In this document: positions 8,567 to 17,348 of the stretch, one piece after another | Layout of the letters: each line of letters starts with the position of its first letter | Position numbering within the stretch: position 1 is the first letter of the stretch | Assembly (NCBI RefSeq): GCF_000378205.1 | Contig: NZ_KB899407.1 | Coordinates: forward strand, 186,001-250,000 | Source: Sediminispirochaeta bajacaliforniensis DSM 16054 | Lineage (GTDB): Bacteria; Spirochaetota; Spirochaetia; DSM-16054; Sediminispirochaetaceae | Direction of reading: 5' to 3' | DNA: 64,000 nucleotides | Made by a program: the position numbers and the translations under genes | The notes under the pieces: model-generated | The model's database searches: none | Seen by the model: only the letters and a program-made list of their open reading frames with translations | Told to the model about the DNA's origin: nothing

Positions 8567-8596
8567 ATTATATGGTTGAATTACAAGTGTTGTCAA
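8567..8596 (-). promoter_or_regulatory. Sigma-70 type promoter of the epimerase/aldolase/NRAMP operon
   Basis: On the minus strand TTGACA (8591-8596) is followed after 18 bases by TATAAT (8567-8572). Both hexamers are perfect consensus. The palindrome at 8549-8564 lies right after it. Confidence 0.8.
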
Positions 8597-8645
8597 CTAT
8601 TTTTGACCGAAAGAAAACATACGTGAAACACACATACTCCGGAAA

Positions 8646-8687
8646 TTGACAAACCTCTTCATTTATCCTATATTTTGATTATTCAAA
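8646..8687 (+). promoter_or_regulatory. tro operon promoter with candidate TroR operator
   Basis: TTGACA (8646-8651), 17 bases, TATATT (8669-8674). Directly overlapping the end of the -10 is an inverted repeat TTTGA-TTAT-TCAAA (8674-8687). This position fits repression by the DtxR-type regulator TroR encoded at the end of the operon. An AAGGAG ribosome site follows before troA. Confidence 0.65.
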
Positions 8688-8703
8688 CTAAGGAGTTTTA
8701 AGA

Positions 8704-9645
8704 ATGAAAAATATACTACGTATATTGCTGATGCTCGGAATCGCATCATTCTTTTTCGGATGCGGAAACCAAAAAGAAGGAACGAAGAGTGCAGACGATG
8801 GAGAAAAGAAGCTTTCGGTAGTCGCAACCATCGGCATGATCGGCGATGTTGCACAAAAGATCGGTGGTGAGAGGATCTCCGTCTATTCAATGATGGGGCC
8901 GGGGGTGGACCCTCACCTTTATAAGGCAAAGGCTGGCGACCTCGAACGGTTGAACAAGGCGGATCTTGTCCTCTACAACGGCATTCACCTTGAGGCAAAG
9001 ATGGCCGATGTACTTGAGAAACTATCCGAGCGTAAGAATATCATAGCGGTCTCGCGGTCAATCCCCGAAGACCAGCTTATCACCATAGAAGGGGCCCATG
9101 ACCCCCATATCTGGTTTGACGTCAAAAACTGGATCCGCGCATCGGAAGAGATACGTGATGCACTTATTCACACCGATCCTCAAGGCGAACGACGCTACAG
9201 AGAACAACAGAAGGCGTACAAGGAAGAGCTGGAAGAACTCGATGCCTATGTGATAAAACGCGCCGAGGAAGTAACGAAGGAACAACGCATCCTGATTACC
9301 GCGCACGACGCATTCAACTACTTTGGCAGGGCCTATGGATTTGAGGTCAGGGGTTTGCAGGGAATCAGTACCGTCGACGAGGCGGGAACCGGCGATGTAC
9401 GGGCACTTGCAGATTTTATTGCGGAAAAGAAAATCGGAGCACTTTTCGTCGAGTCTTCGGTTTCCCCCAAAAGTATCAAAGCGCTGCAGGCAGCGGTCCG
9501 CGACCGGGGATGGGATGTAAAGATAGGCGGAGAGCTGTTTTCCGATGCCATGGGAACACTCGGCACGCCCGAGGGGACCTATATTGGTATGGTCAAGCAC
9601 AATATCGATACCATTGTTGCAGGATTAACGATCACGGAGGAATGA
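8704..9645 (+). CDS. troA: Metal ABC transporter substrate-binding lipoprotein TroA
   Basis: 313 residues. The signal peptide ends in the lipobox FFFGC with C20 as the lipid-anchored residue. Four metal-site positions of the TroA/PsaA family can be seen: H in DPHLYKA, H in DPHIWFD, H in ITAHDAF and D in LFSDAMG. There is no His-rich loop, which favours Mn/Fe/Zn binding of the TroA kind over ZnuA. It is the first gene of troA-B-C-D-R, the same order as in Treponema. It captures metal in the periplasm and delivers it to TroC/TroD. Confidence 0.9.
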   Translation: MKNILRILLMLGIASFFFGCGNQKEGTKSADDGEKKLSVVATIGMIGDVAQKIGGERISVYSMMGPGVDPHLYKAKAGDLERLNKADLVLYNGIHLEAKMADVLEKLSERKNIIAVSRSIPEDQLITIEGAHDPHIWFDVKNWIRASEEIRDALIHTDPQGERRYREQQKAYKEELEELDAYVIKRAEEVTKEQRILITAHDAFNYFGRAYGFEVRGLQGISTVDEAGTGDVRALADFIAEKKIGALFVESSVSPKSIKALQAAVRDRGWDVKIGGELFSDAMGTLGTPEGTYIGMVKHNIDTIVAGLTITEE

Positions 9646-10394
9646 TGATGCAGCAACGCTGGGCTATTGAGGCGGAAGATGTAACAATCGCGTATCATGA
9701 TAAACCGGTAGTCTGGGATGTCGACCTGCGGATCCCTGTAGGGGTGATGATGGCAATCATCGGCCCCAACGGGGCAGGAAAATCAACATTACTTAAAGGG
9801 CTGCTTGGGTTGATTCCTCTTACCGCAGGACAGGTTTCCATTTTTGGAAAGCCTTACTCTCGACAGAGAAAACTCGTGGGCTATGTCCCTCAGCGTACCG
9901 CTGTTGACTGGGATTTTCCAACGACGGTTTTGGATGTGGTGCTGATGGGGAGCTACGGAAAATTGGGCTGGATAAAACGGCCGGGACAAGAGGAACATTT
10001 TCAGGCGATAGAGGCACTGGAAAAGGTTGGAATGAAGGATTTTGCCGACCGTCAGATCAGCCAACTCTCCGGCGGACAACAGCAGAGGGTCTTTCTTGCT
10101 CGAGCACTCATACAAGATGCCGAAATATACCTAATGGACGAACCCTTTCAGGGTGTAGACGCCTCCACCGAACGTGCCATCATCGCCTTATTGAAGGATT
10201 TAAGGAACCGGGGAAAGACTGTCGTAGCAGTACACCACGACTTACAGACGGTAAGCGATTATTTCGACTGGGTCACCCTTCTGAATGTACGCAGAATAGC
10301 AGGAGGAACGGTAGCAGAGGCTTTCACCACCGAAAATCTTCGTAAGGCCTACGGCGGACGTCTATCATTCTTGGATGACGCCAAGGAGCAGTAG
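9642..10394 (+). CDS. troB: Metal ABC transporter ATP-binding protein TroB
   Basis: About 250 residues. Walker A is GPNGAGKST, the signature is LSGGQQQR, and Walker B is YLMDEPF followed by a switch-region HHD. Three ATG codons in a row (9642, 9645, 9648) follow GGAGG at 9636-9640; the third has the best spacing, and the first overlaps the troA stop. The protein powers metal import through the two TroC/TroD permeases. Translational coupling to troA is likely from the overlap. Confidence 0.92.
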   Translation: MMMQQRWAIEAEDVTIAYHDKPVVWDVDLRIPVGVMMAIIGPNGAGKSTLLKGLLGLIPLTAGQVSIFGKPYSRQRKLVGYVPQRTAVDWDFPTTVLDVVLMGSYGKLGWIKRPGQEEHFQAIEALEKVGMKDFADRQISQLSGGQQQRVFLARALIQDAEIYLMDEPFQGVDASTERAIIALLKDLRNRGKTVVAVHHDLQTVSDYFDWVTLLNVRRIAGGTVAEAFTTENLRKAYGGRLSFLDDAKEQ

Positions 10395-10395
10395 G

Positions 10396-11517
10396 ATGGA
10401 CACACTTATCCAGGTATTTGGCGATTTCACTCTTCGGACAGTGGCCCTTGGGGCGGCCCTCATTGGTATCACCTCGGGAGCTCTGGGCTGTTTTGCATTG
10501 CTTAGAAAACAGAGTCTCTTGGGTGATTCCATTTCTCACGCGGCCCTTCCTGGTATCGTGCTGGCCTTTATGGTCACCGGCAGTAAAAACCCATTAGTCC
10601 TTCTGGTCGGGGCAGCTATTGCCGGCTGGATAGCTACCACATGTATTCTTGCGGTTATCCGCAATACTCGAATCGTCAGTGACGGAGCCCAGGGCGTTGT
10701 GCTCAGTGTATTCTTCGGAATAGGCTTGCTCTTACTTACCTTTATCCAATCACGTCCGGACGCGGCCCAGGCAGGACTTGACAAATATCTTTTCGGGCAG
10801 GCCGCGGCCCTTCTCCCTGCGGATGTCAAAACAACAGCCTTCTTCGGGGGAATAGCGCTCATCCTTATGATGTTGTTCTGGAAGGAACTTAAATTGATGA
10901 CCTTTGATCCGGTTTTCGGCGAGAGCATCGGATTTTCGGGGAAGCTCCTTGATTTCATCATTACCGGTTTGATCGTTATCGCCATCGTTACCGGGCTGCA
11001 AACGGTAGGAGTCATCCTCATGAGTTCCATGTTAATCGCACCGGCAGCAGCGGCAAGGCAATGGACTAACAAACTTGGCCACATGGTTTTGCTTTCTGCT
11101 TTTTTTGGCGCATTGGCAGGAGTAATAGGTGCTTTACTTTCCAGTTTAGTTTCCGATCTTCCGACAGGGCCAACCATTGTCCTTGTTTTGACTGCTTTAG
11201 TTCTCATTTCTTTGCTTTTTGCACCAGACAGGGGATTCGTATCTCAGATAGCAAGGCGTTATCAAAATCGTTTTTCGTTTTCTCTCCACCGTCTTTTGCT
11301 CGATCTCTACCACCTGGAACAGCAACATGGGAAAGATAGGCGTGCCCACGATCAGAGAACGATTGCCATGATCCGACGGCGGAAGGGGACTATCCGGGTT
11401 GCACTGAAAGCCCTGCAATCTCGCGGATGGGTAGAAGAACAAAGCAAACGGCTGTGGAACCTTACACCAAAGGGCAGGGAAGAAGCAGAAGCTCTGGAAA
11501 AGGGAGTAACAACATGA
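10396..11517 (+). CDS. troC: Metal ABC transporter permease TroC with winged-helix-like tail
   Basis: 373 residues from the ATG at 10396, just after the troB stop and an AAGGAG site. The first 290 residues are an eight-helix permease of the ABC-3 family (SLLGDSISHAALPGI and the later EGxG-like loop regions). The last 80 residues are soluble and resemble a winged helix (IRVALKALQSRGWVEEQ, then a LTPKGREEA wing), similar to the N-terminal part of DtxR-type proteins. The permease homologue TroD has the same kind of tail. The stop overlaps the troD start (ATGA). Confidence 0.9.
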   Translation: MDTLIQVFGDFTLRTVALGAALIGITSGALGCFALLRKQSLLGDSISHAALPGIVLAFMVTGSKNPLVLLVGAAIAGWIATTCILAVIRNTRIVSDGAQGVVLSVFFGIGLLLLTFIQSRPDAAQAGLDKYLFGQAAALLPADVKTTAFFGGIALILMMLFWKELKLMTFDPVFGESIGFSGKLLDFIITGLIVIAIVTGLQTVGVILMSSMLIAPAAAARQWTNKLGHMVLLSAFFGALAGVIGALLSSLVSDLPTGPTIVLVLTALVLISLLFAPDRGFVSQIARRYQNRFSFSLHRLLLDLYHLEQQHGKDRRAHDQRTIAMIRRRKGTIRVALKALQSRGWVEEQSKRLWNLTPKGREEAEALEKGVTT

Positions 11518-12614
11518 TAGCAGAAATTATTTTGATAGCGGTACTTGTGTCCGTTGCCTGTGCCATCCCCGGAGTCTTTTTGGTGCTCAGAAAAATGTCC
11601 CTCATGAGCGATGCAATCAGTCATGCTGTACTGCCGGGAATCGTCGTCGGCTTCTTGATAACCCACACCCTTGCCTCGCCTTTACTTTTTATCGGAGCAG
11701 TTGCAACGGGACTGCTGACGGTGGTTCTCTCGGAACTACTGGTACGCACATCACTTGTAAAAGAAGACGCTGCCATCGGCCTCGTTTTTCCGGCCCTCTT
11801 CAGCATCGGCGTAATATTGGTAAGCCAATACACGGGAAACGTGCATCTCGATACCGACGCTGTTTTGTTGGGTGAACTGGTATTTACTCCGTTAGACAGA
11901 ATCATCGTCCAGGGAATTGATTTGGGACCTCGGACCGCTTGGGTAATGGGTTTTATTCTCATAATGAATATTGCTCTGTTCTTGCTTTTCTTCAAGGAAC
12001 TTAAACTGGCCACCTTCGACCCAGGCTTGGCTGCATCGATAGGCTTCTCCCCTTCCCTGATTCAATACATTCTCATGATCGATGTAAGCATTACCACTGT
12101 CGGGGCCTTTGACGCGGTAGGATCGATTCTTGTTGTGGCGCTCATGATCGCCCCTGCGGCAACAGCCTATTTATTGACAGACGATCTTCGCGTGATGGTA
12201 CTTCTTGCAGTACTTTTTGCCATACTCTCTTCGATTATAGGATTCTGGGCCTCCTGGATCATGGACGCCTCAGCAGCCGGTGCGATGGCATCTATCGCAG
12301 GCCTTTTCTTCCTAGCGGCTTTTCTTTTTGCCCCCGATAGGGGTATAGTATCAATTCGGAAAAAAAGAAAACGTCAGAAGATTGAATTCGGAATAAGCAT
12401 GCTTGCGGTGCACTTGTTACACCATAGGGATGAAGAGCGATCGGCAACGGAATGCAGTGAGGATCATCTGCTTGAACATATTAATTGGGATGTCCGGTTC
12501 GCGCATGTGGTTCTTTCCACAGCCATAAGCAAAGGGCTTATCCGGTCCGAGGGGCACGTGTTACGCTTAACCCATAGGGGGATCTCTTTTGCCCGGGAAG
12601 CCATGTCGAGGTAA
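11514..12614 (+). CDS. troD: Metal ABC transporter permease TroD with winged-helix-like tail
   Basis: 366 residues from the ATG at 11514, overlapping the troC stop by 4 bases, with AGGGAG upstream. Permease motif SLMSDAISHAVLPGIVVG near the start, about eight to nine membrane segments, and the family motif KLATFDPGLAASIG. After about residue 290 a cytoplasmic tail contains a winged-helix-like end (LSTAISKGLIRSEG ... LTHRGISFA). It forms the membrane channel with TroC; the tail may sense metal or contact the ATPase, which is not known. Confidence 0.9.
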   Translation: MIAEIILIAVLVSVACAIPGVFLVLRKMSLMSDAISHAVLPGIVVGFLITHTLASPLLFIGAVATGLLTVVLSELLVRTSLVKEDAAIGLVFPALFSIGVILVSQYTGNVHLDTDAVLLGELVFTPLDRIIVQGIDLGPRTAWVMGFILIMNIALFLLFFKELKLATFDPGLAASIGFSPSLIQYILMIDVSITTVGAFDAVGSILVVALMIAPAATAYLLTDDLRVMVLLAVLFAILSSIIGFWASWIMDASAAGAMASIAGLFFLAAFLFAPDRGIVSIRKKRKRQKIEFGISMLAVHLLHHRDEERSATECSEDHLLEHINWDVRFAHVVLSTAISKGLIRSEGHVLRLTHRGISFAREAMSR

Positions 12615-12619
12615 ATGCG

Positions 12620-13306
12620 TTGGGAGAAAACCTTTCGAAAACGGTAGAAGACTATCTGAAAATCATCCTGGAGGAATCAGGCGATAATAGCTCCGAGATC
12701 GTTCACCTGGGCTTGCTGGCCCAACGGATGAAGGTAACCCCGGGAACCGTTACAACAATGATAAAACGGATTGCCACTGAAGGTTTGGTAGAATATATTC
12801 CGAGGAAGGGTTGCCGATTAACTGAGAAGGGAACGTATCAAGCCTTAACGCTGCTTCGGAAACATCGTTTAGTTGAAGCCCTTTTGGTAACGGTTCTGAA
12901 AATGGATTGGTCCGATGTCCATGAAGAGGCAGAATCTCTCGAACATGAGCTTTCGGATAAAGTCGTTGAATACATCGACCGCCTGTTAGGTTACCCGGAA
13001 AAAGATCCCCATGGACAGCCGATTTTTCGCGACGTGGAAAGTTATCGGGCATATAGTACCGAGTCGCTATTGAGACTTGATCAGGCAAAACCGGGCAATC
13101 GCTATTGTATTATCAAAGTGGAAGAGCGAAAAGAACATCGAGAATTTCTGAAATATCTTGAGCAAAACGGAATGAGACCGGGAGAACTGATTGATGTAAT
13201 AGGACGCTCCGAAGGCGGGGGCTGGCTCGAAATAGAGACGGCAAAGGGAAAGGTTCTCAAATTAGGCACGCAAAAGGGAACCAGCCTTTATGTTTCTGAG
13301 GCATAG
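12620..13306 (+). CDS. troR: DtxR-family metalloregulator TroR
   Basis: 228 residues starting at TTG 12620, 8 bases after a GAGG site; an ATG at 12615 is out of frame. N-terminal winged helix (VEDYLKIILEE ... RMKVTPGTVTTMIKRI ... LVEYIPRKG, LTEKG), then the dimerisation and metal-site region (LRKHRLVEALL, HEEAESLEH), and a C-terminal SH3/FeoA-like domain (about 160-228). This is the full-length DtxR/MntR/TroR plan. It should bind Mn, Fe or Zn and repress the tro promoter, for which an inverted repeat is seen at 8674-8687. Confidence 0.9.
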   Translation: MGENLSKTVEDYLKIILEESGDNSSEIVHLGLLAQRMKVTPGTVTTMIKRIATEGLVEYIPRKGCRLTEKGTYQALTLLRKHRLVEALLVTVLKMDWSDVHEEAESLEHELSDKVVEYIDRLLGYPEKDPHGQPIFRDVESYRAYSTESLLRLDQAKPGNRYCIIKVEERKEHREFLKYLEQNGMRPGELIDVIGRSEGGGWLEIETAKGKVLKLGTQKGTSLYVSEA

Positions 13307-13341
13307 TCCCTATCTCTCGAAACCTCATGGTTCCATATCTT

Positions 13342-13755
13342 TTATTTTTCCCCGCTATCAAGCCCCTTTTCAAGCTCTTTCATCTGTTCGATAATCTCGT
13401 TGCTCTCCTCTATAACCTCTTCCGCCTTCTCTATCGCAGGCTCAGCATCACGTTCACGATCGAGTTTAACGTTGCGAAAATAGAGCCCCATATCGATGGT
13501 AATCTCCACAATATTCAAGATGTAGAAAAACCACCCAAGATAGAAGAGAAAATTCAGGGATGCGGAACCACTTCCATACCATTGGAGAATTTTTCTGGAA
13601 ATACCAAAGACATATCCAATCCATAAAAATACTTCGAAAAAGAGACTTTTCCCTTTTGCCGTCCGGGAAACATAGGAACGGTAAATCGAAATGGGCCAGG
13701 AAAGACCAAAACATAAGATCATCAAGGCTTCCAGTAAATCAAGCATATTTTTCAT
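13342..13755 (-). CDS. PQ-loop-like small membrane protein with charged tail
   Basis: 137 residues. Three hydrophobic segments lie in the first 95 residues (LEALMILCFGLSWPI, FFEVFLWIGYVFGI, NFLFYLGWFFYILNIV). The stretch SWPISIYRSYVSRTAKGKS resembles the PQ-loop pattern of the SWEET/MtN3-type repeat, though only one repeat seems present, so it may act as an oligomer. The last 40 residues are acidic and probably coiled-coil. It is convergent with troR (35 bases between the stops) and divergent from a LysR gene. The substrate is unknown. Confidence 0.65.
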   Translation of the reverse strand: MKNMLDLLEALMILCFGLSWPISIYRSYVSRTAKGKSLFFEVFLWIGYVFGISRKILQWYGSGSASLNFLFYLGWFFYILNIVEITIDMGLYFRNVKLDRERDAEPAIEKAEEVIEESNEIIEQMKELEKGLDSGEK

Positions 13756-13823
13756 CCTTTTAGCGTTCAGCTTTATCTTCGGCTGATTATATACAAAGCG
13801 GAGGAAGTGTTAAAATAAATAGT

Positions 13824-13842
13824 TGATATTGTTATCATATCA
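13824..13842. promoter_or_regulatory. Candidate LysR box between divergent genes
   Basis: TGATAT (13824-13829), 7 bases, ATATCA (13837-13842): a 6-bp inverted repeat of the T-N11-A style bound by LysR proteins. It lies 37 bases before the LysR gene start and 69 bases before the divergent membrane-protein gene, the usual place for autoregulation and control of a divergent target. Confidence 0.45.
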
Positions 13843-13878
13843 GAAACGCATAATAAGCAAAGAAGGGCAGGAAAGATT

Positions 13879-14790
13879 TTGACCAATCCGAATTTCGAAT
13901 ATTACAAGGTTTTCTATTATGTGGGCAAACATCAGAATCTCACAACCGCAGCCCATCTCCTTTCGACCAGCCAACCTTCCGTAAGCCGAAGCATCAAGAA
14001 TCTGGAATACGATCTATCGTGCCGTCTATTTGTTCGCTCGAAAAAAGGGGTTACCTTTACTCCGGAGGGGGCACTACTCTACAACCATATAGCTTCTGCC
14101 TGTGAATCGATATTTGAAGGAGAAAAAGCTCTGTCAAGGGCCTTGCATTTGGAAAGCGGTACGGTTGCCATCGGAACCACGGAAATCGCTATTCACTGTT
14201 ATCTACTGGAAAAACTGGCATCATTTCACAAGGCTCATCCCAAGGTTACTCTTACTATCATCAACCGCAGTGCTCCTGTACTTATCGATGAAATCAAATC
14301 GGGAGCGATCGATATTGCGGTGCTAACAACTCCCATCAAAGACGAAAAAAATTTGGCCATTACCGAGGTAAAAAGATTCCGGGATGTTCTTGTGGCCGGA
14401 CCTGCGTTTTCCCATTTGGGAAACCGAATTCTTACCATTGAGGAATTACCGACATACCCATTAATCACCCTTTCGAAAGAAACCGCAACATATCGTTTTT
14501 ACTCCTCCCTCTATGCCTCGCATGAAATGGCATGGAAGGCCGATATTGAACTTGCAACAGCGGACTTGCTTATCCCTTTTATCAAACAGAATCTGGGGAT
14601 AGGTTTCGTACCCCAAATAATGGCATCTCCCGCACTTGCCTCAGGTGAGATTCGCGCGCTTACCCTTTCAATCGATATACCTGAACGGGAAATCTGTATT
14701 GTACAAGACAAACGCCATCCGTTAAGTGCGGCAAGTCGGCAACTCATTCACTCTCTTGCCTCAGGAGATCCCTCGCAAGAGCGAACATAA
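13879..14790 (+). CDS. LysR family transcriptional regulator
   Basis: 303 residues starting at TTG 13879 with AGGAAAG upstream. The N-terminal helix-turn-helix is standard (NLTTAAHLLSTSQPSVSRSIKNLEYDLSCRLFVRSKKGVTFTPEG). Residues 90-295 form the two-lobed substrate-binding domain. The LysR gene is divergent from the PQ-loop-like membrane protein, so that gene is the likely target. It is followed after 42 bases by the L,D-transpeptidase gene on the same strand. Confidence 0.9.
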   Translation: MTNPNFEYYKVFYYVGKHQNLTTAAHLLSTSQPSVSRSIKNLEYDLSCRLFVRSKKGVTFTPEGALLYNHIASACESIFEGEKALSRALHLESGTVAIGTTEIAIHCYLLEKLASFHKAHPKVTLTIINRSAPVLIDEIKSGAIDIAVLTTPIKDEKNLAITEVKRFRDVLVAGPAFSHLGNRILTIEELPTYPLITLSKETATYRFYSSLYASHEMAWKADIELATADLLIPFIKQNLGIGFVPQIMASPALASGEIRALTLSIDIPEREICIVQDKRHPLSAASRQLIHSLASGDPSQERT

Positions 14791-14832
14791 TGGGGTACTG
14801 TTTCAGACAGAGAATATAGTTTAGGAGCCGCT

Positions 14833-16038
14833 ATGCAAAGTCATTTCAAGAACACTATACGGTTCTTTTTTATGGGGATGGTAGTGATAATCACGACCAA
14901 TCTATCGGCAGAACCAGTAATCAGAGAAGGAGGGTTTCCTCCAAATGCTCCCGAATTGCAGGAATCGGCGTATGTGGTAATGGTGAATCTGGATGAACAA
15001 AGGGTTTTTGTCTACCACAACGGGAAAGAGATCCGCAGGATGATCTGCTCCTCAGGCCTTCCCGAAAATGATAATGCAACACCTACCGGTCGTTTTATCA
15101 TCGATGAAAGTGGACACAAGCGAGGCCAATGGTTCTATTCGGACACATACGGAGAAGGGGCGAAGTACTGGGTCGGATTTATTGGGGGAACATATCTCTT
15201 CCATTCCGTACCCATGGATAAAGACCAGCATATTATTGAGGAGGAGGCCAAGCGCATAGGACAACCTGCCTCCCATGGCTGTATCCGCCTCTCGGTAGCA
15301 GATGCCCAGTGGTTTTACGAAACGATTCCTTCGGGATCTGTTTTATATATCACGGGGACAACGCCAAATTCTTCGGATGCCTCCTCTGCCGAGTTACCAA
15401 TGTATCGGCCGCTCACGAAACAGGAAGTCTGTACATGGCTTGCCGATCACCATCAGGAGTTCTATCAACAGCATCTTTTAAGCTGCGAGGCGGCCTTGGT
15501 TCGTATGACCGCCGCATGTATCGGGATCCCGGACCTTACCGAAGAAGGAATCCTTGCGGATTTTCCGAAGGGGCTCGACCCGGAAACCGCCTTTGTCTGC
15601 AACAACATAGACCAGGGAAGAAGAGGCCCCGGAAACACCATTCGCTGGAACAACTATGGTACGCATCCACCTGTCGTGGTAAAACAGTTGAATCACTACA
15701 TTGCAGATCATCATCTTGCATCCCTTTACACGCTACAGGAAGTGAAGGCCGATGATGCTCAGCTCAAGGATTTAATCAGTACTGATGAGCATTTTCTCGG
15801 TGCCATTGTCTGGCTTGTAGGCCACCCCGAGCGCTGGGGAGCACATCCACCGGTGAATGATCGAGGGATGGTACTGGGAGAACATGTCAGGTTCGTGGCG
15901 CCGAAACTGGATGCTTCCGGTAATTTCATCGTCTGGGATCCCGAAAATCACCCCAACCAGCCCTACCATGTCCCGACGCTGGCAGGAAGAGAACTTTTTA
16001 ACTACCGGATTGCGGTCCTGCTGGCGGCATCTCCGTAA
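14833..16038 (+). CDS. L,D-transpeptidase fused to a C39-like cysteine peptidase domain
   Basis: 401 residues with an N-terminal signal peptide (cleavage near LSA-EP, residue 29). Residues 45-175 are a YkuD L,D-transpeptidase domain with the catalytic motif SHGCIRLS (H148, G149, C150). Residues about 200-400 look like the peptidase C39-like family: SCEAALVRMTAACIGI with C218 as candidate nucleophile, a GEHVRFV His and a WDPENH motif later. The first domain would make 3-3 crosslinks or anchor proteins on peptidoglycan in the periplasm. The second could cut peptides or be a non-enzymatic binding module. The C39 call rests on motif shape only. Confidence 0.8.
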   Translation: MQSHFKNTIRFFFMGMVVIITTNLSAEPVIREGGFPPNAPELQESAYVVMVNLDEQRVFVYHNGKEIRRMICSSGLPENDNATPTGRFIIDESGHKRGQWFYSDTYGEGAKYWVGFIGGTYLFHSVPMDKDQHIIEEEAKRIGQPASHGCIRLSVADAQWFYETIPSGSVLYITGTTPNSSDASSAELPMYRPLTKQEVCTWLADHHQEFYQQHLLSCEAALVRMTAACIGIPDLTEEGILADFPKGLDPETAFVCNNIDQGRRGPGNTIRWNNYGTHPPVVVKQLNHYIADHHLASLYTLQEVKADDAQLKDLISTDEHFLGAIVWLVGHPERWGAHPPVNDRGMVLGEHVRFVAPKLDASGNFIVWDPENHPNQPYHVPTLAGRELFNYRIAVLLAASP

Positions 16039-16056
16039 AGAATCTCCGGAAGGTAG

Positions 16057-16092
16057 TTGACATCTCATAAGACCAGTATTACTTTGTAATAC
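16057..16092 (+). promoter_or_regulatory. Promoter and operator of the RHH-znu operon
   Basis: TTGACA (16057-16062), 17 bases, TACTTT (16080-16085). A perfect inverted repeat GTATTAC-TTT-GTAATAC (16076-16092) covers the -10. A GAGGAGAG ribosome site follows before the gene at 16127. The first gene encodes a likely ribbon-helix-helix DNA-binding protein, so this is a good candidate for an autoregulatory, metal-responsive operator. Confidence 0.65.
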
Positions 16093-16126
16093 CATACTCA
16101 CAAAAAATCGAGAGGAGAGAAAACCG

Positions 16127-16417
16127 ATGGCACAACAAAAGGAAGAGACCATAACCTTTAAAGCCGACCCGACTCTGGCGGAACTACTCCGGAGGGTTCC
16201 CAATAGATCCGAGTTTATAAGAAAGGCGCTCTTTGCCCAACTGGACAATATCTGTCCGCTCTGCCAGGGAAGTGGTTATCTCACCCCTGATCAAAAGAAT
16301 CATTGGGAAAAGTTTTCAAAACATCACCATGTGGTGCGTTGTGAGTCGTGCCACGAATACTATCTTTCGTGCGATCTCAAGGAGGATCATCATGAAGCGT
16401 CACAAAAAGAGATGTAG
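16127..16417 (+). CDS. Small ribbon-helix-helix / zinc-ribbon protein, candidate metal sensor
   Basis: 96 residues. Residues 7-38 fit a ribbon-helix-helix fold: a short strand (ETITFKA), then helices LAELLRRV and SEFIRKALFAQL. Residues 43-46 (CPLC) and 72-75 (CESC) form two Cys pairs like a zinc ribbon, with an HHH run at 66-68, C82 and H88-H89 as further possible ligands. It overlaps the start of the znuA-like gene by 26 bases and lies directly behind an operator-like palindrome. I infer a repressor that senses zinc or a related metal through its own C-terminal Cys/His domain, but no named family was recognised with certainty. Confidence 0.65.
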   Translation: MAQQKEETITFKADPTLAELLRRVPNRSEFIRKALFAQLDNICPLCQGSGYLTPDQKNHWEKFSKHHHVVRCESCHEYYLSCDLKEDHHEASQKEM

Positions 16418-17348
16418 TATTGTTAGTGCACTGCTTTTTATGCTTATAGCAAGCCTTCCGCTCATGGCAGGAGGCAATCGTGAATCGGCTCCCACATCCG
16501 GGAATAGTGAAAAACCGATCGTCTATTCTTCTATTCTGCCGGCCCAGTTTTTGGCCGATAGAATCGGCGGTGATCGCATTACATCAGAGGTAGTAGTACT
16601 TCCCGGCGAAAGTCCGGCTACCTACGAACCCACACCAAAGCAGATGAGCGCTCTTGCTCAAGCCTCAGTCCTTTTCCGGATCGGGGTTCCCTTTGAAAAC
16701 GGCTTTTTGCCGAAGGTAAAAGAGCTTAGTCCTGATCTTACCATTATCGACCTTCGAAAAGGGCTAACCCTTAGAACCATGGATGCTGCCCATTCCCACG
16801 ATGAAGAACATGATGGGGATCACGAAGGTGAGGGGGAAGACGGCCACGACCATGAGGCAGGAACTCCCGATCCCCATATCTGGATGAGTCCCCGTAACAT
16901 GATGGTCATGGCACAGACCATGGCCGACGCCCTTGCTGCAGCGGATCCCGACGGGGCCGAAATATATATGGATAACCTTGCAGGCCTTGAATCGGATTTA
17001 AAGGCCCTTGATACGCGACTTGCGCAGGATTTGGAACCACTACGCGGAAAGCGCTTTTTCGTCTATCATCCGGCTTTCGGCTATTTTGCCGACGACTACG
17101 GCCTGATACAGATTCCCCTGGAAATAGAGGGGAAGGAGCCGACCCCAAAACAGCTGGCCTTTTATATCAAGGAAGCAAAGGAACTTGATGTGGAAATCAT
17201 CTTTGTGCAGCCCGAATTTCCCCGGCAGAGCGCCCAAACCGTGGCAAAAGAGATCGGAGGAATGGTTGTGCCGGTCAGCGCCCTGGCAAAGGAGTATATT
17301 GCCAACCTCGACGCCGTGGCATCGGCCCTGGAGGAAGGCCTCCGCTGA
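16392..17348 (+). CDS. znuA: ZnuA-like metal ABC transporter substrate-binding protein
   Basis: 318 residues from the ATG at 16392 (AAGGAGG 7 bases upstream), inside the end of the previous gene. Signal peptide ends near LPLMAGG; no lipobox Cys. A His/Asp/Glu-rich loop (HSHDEEHDGDHEGE ... GHDHE, about residues 136-157) is the hallmark of zinc-binding ZnuA. Two metal His positions are seen (DPHIWMS, VYHPAFGYF). The first ligand motif, normally SPHxY, reads S-P-A-T-Y with A76 in place of His, which is unusual. It binds metal in the periplasm and passes it to ZnuB. Confidence 0.85.
   Translation: MKRHKKRCSIVSALLFMLIASLPLMAGGNRESAPTSGNSEKPIVYSSILPAQFLADRIGGDRITSEVVVLPGESPATYEPTPKQMSALAQASVLFRIGVPFENGFLPKVKELSPDLTIIDLRKGLTLRTMDAAHSHDEEHDGDHEGEGEDGHDHEAGTPDPHIWMSPRNMMVMAQTMADALAAADPDGAEIYMDNLAGLESDLKALDTRLAQDLEPLRGKRFFVYHPAFGYFADDYGLIQIPLEIEGKEPTPKQLAFYIKEAKELDVEIIFVQPEFPRQSAQTVAKEIGGMVVPVSALAKEYIANLDAVASALEEGLR

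Noticed and set aside
16127-17348. Frameshifted single gene covering the RHH protein and ZnuA
   Set aside because: Each has its own good start; znuA has AAGGAGG and a signal peptide at 16392, so the 26-base overlap is normal coupling.
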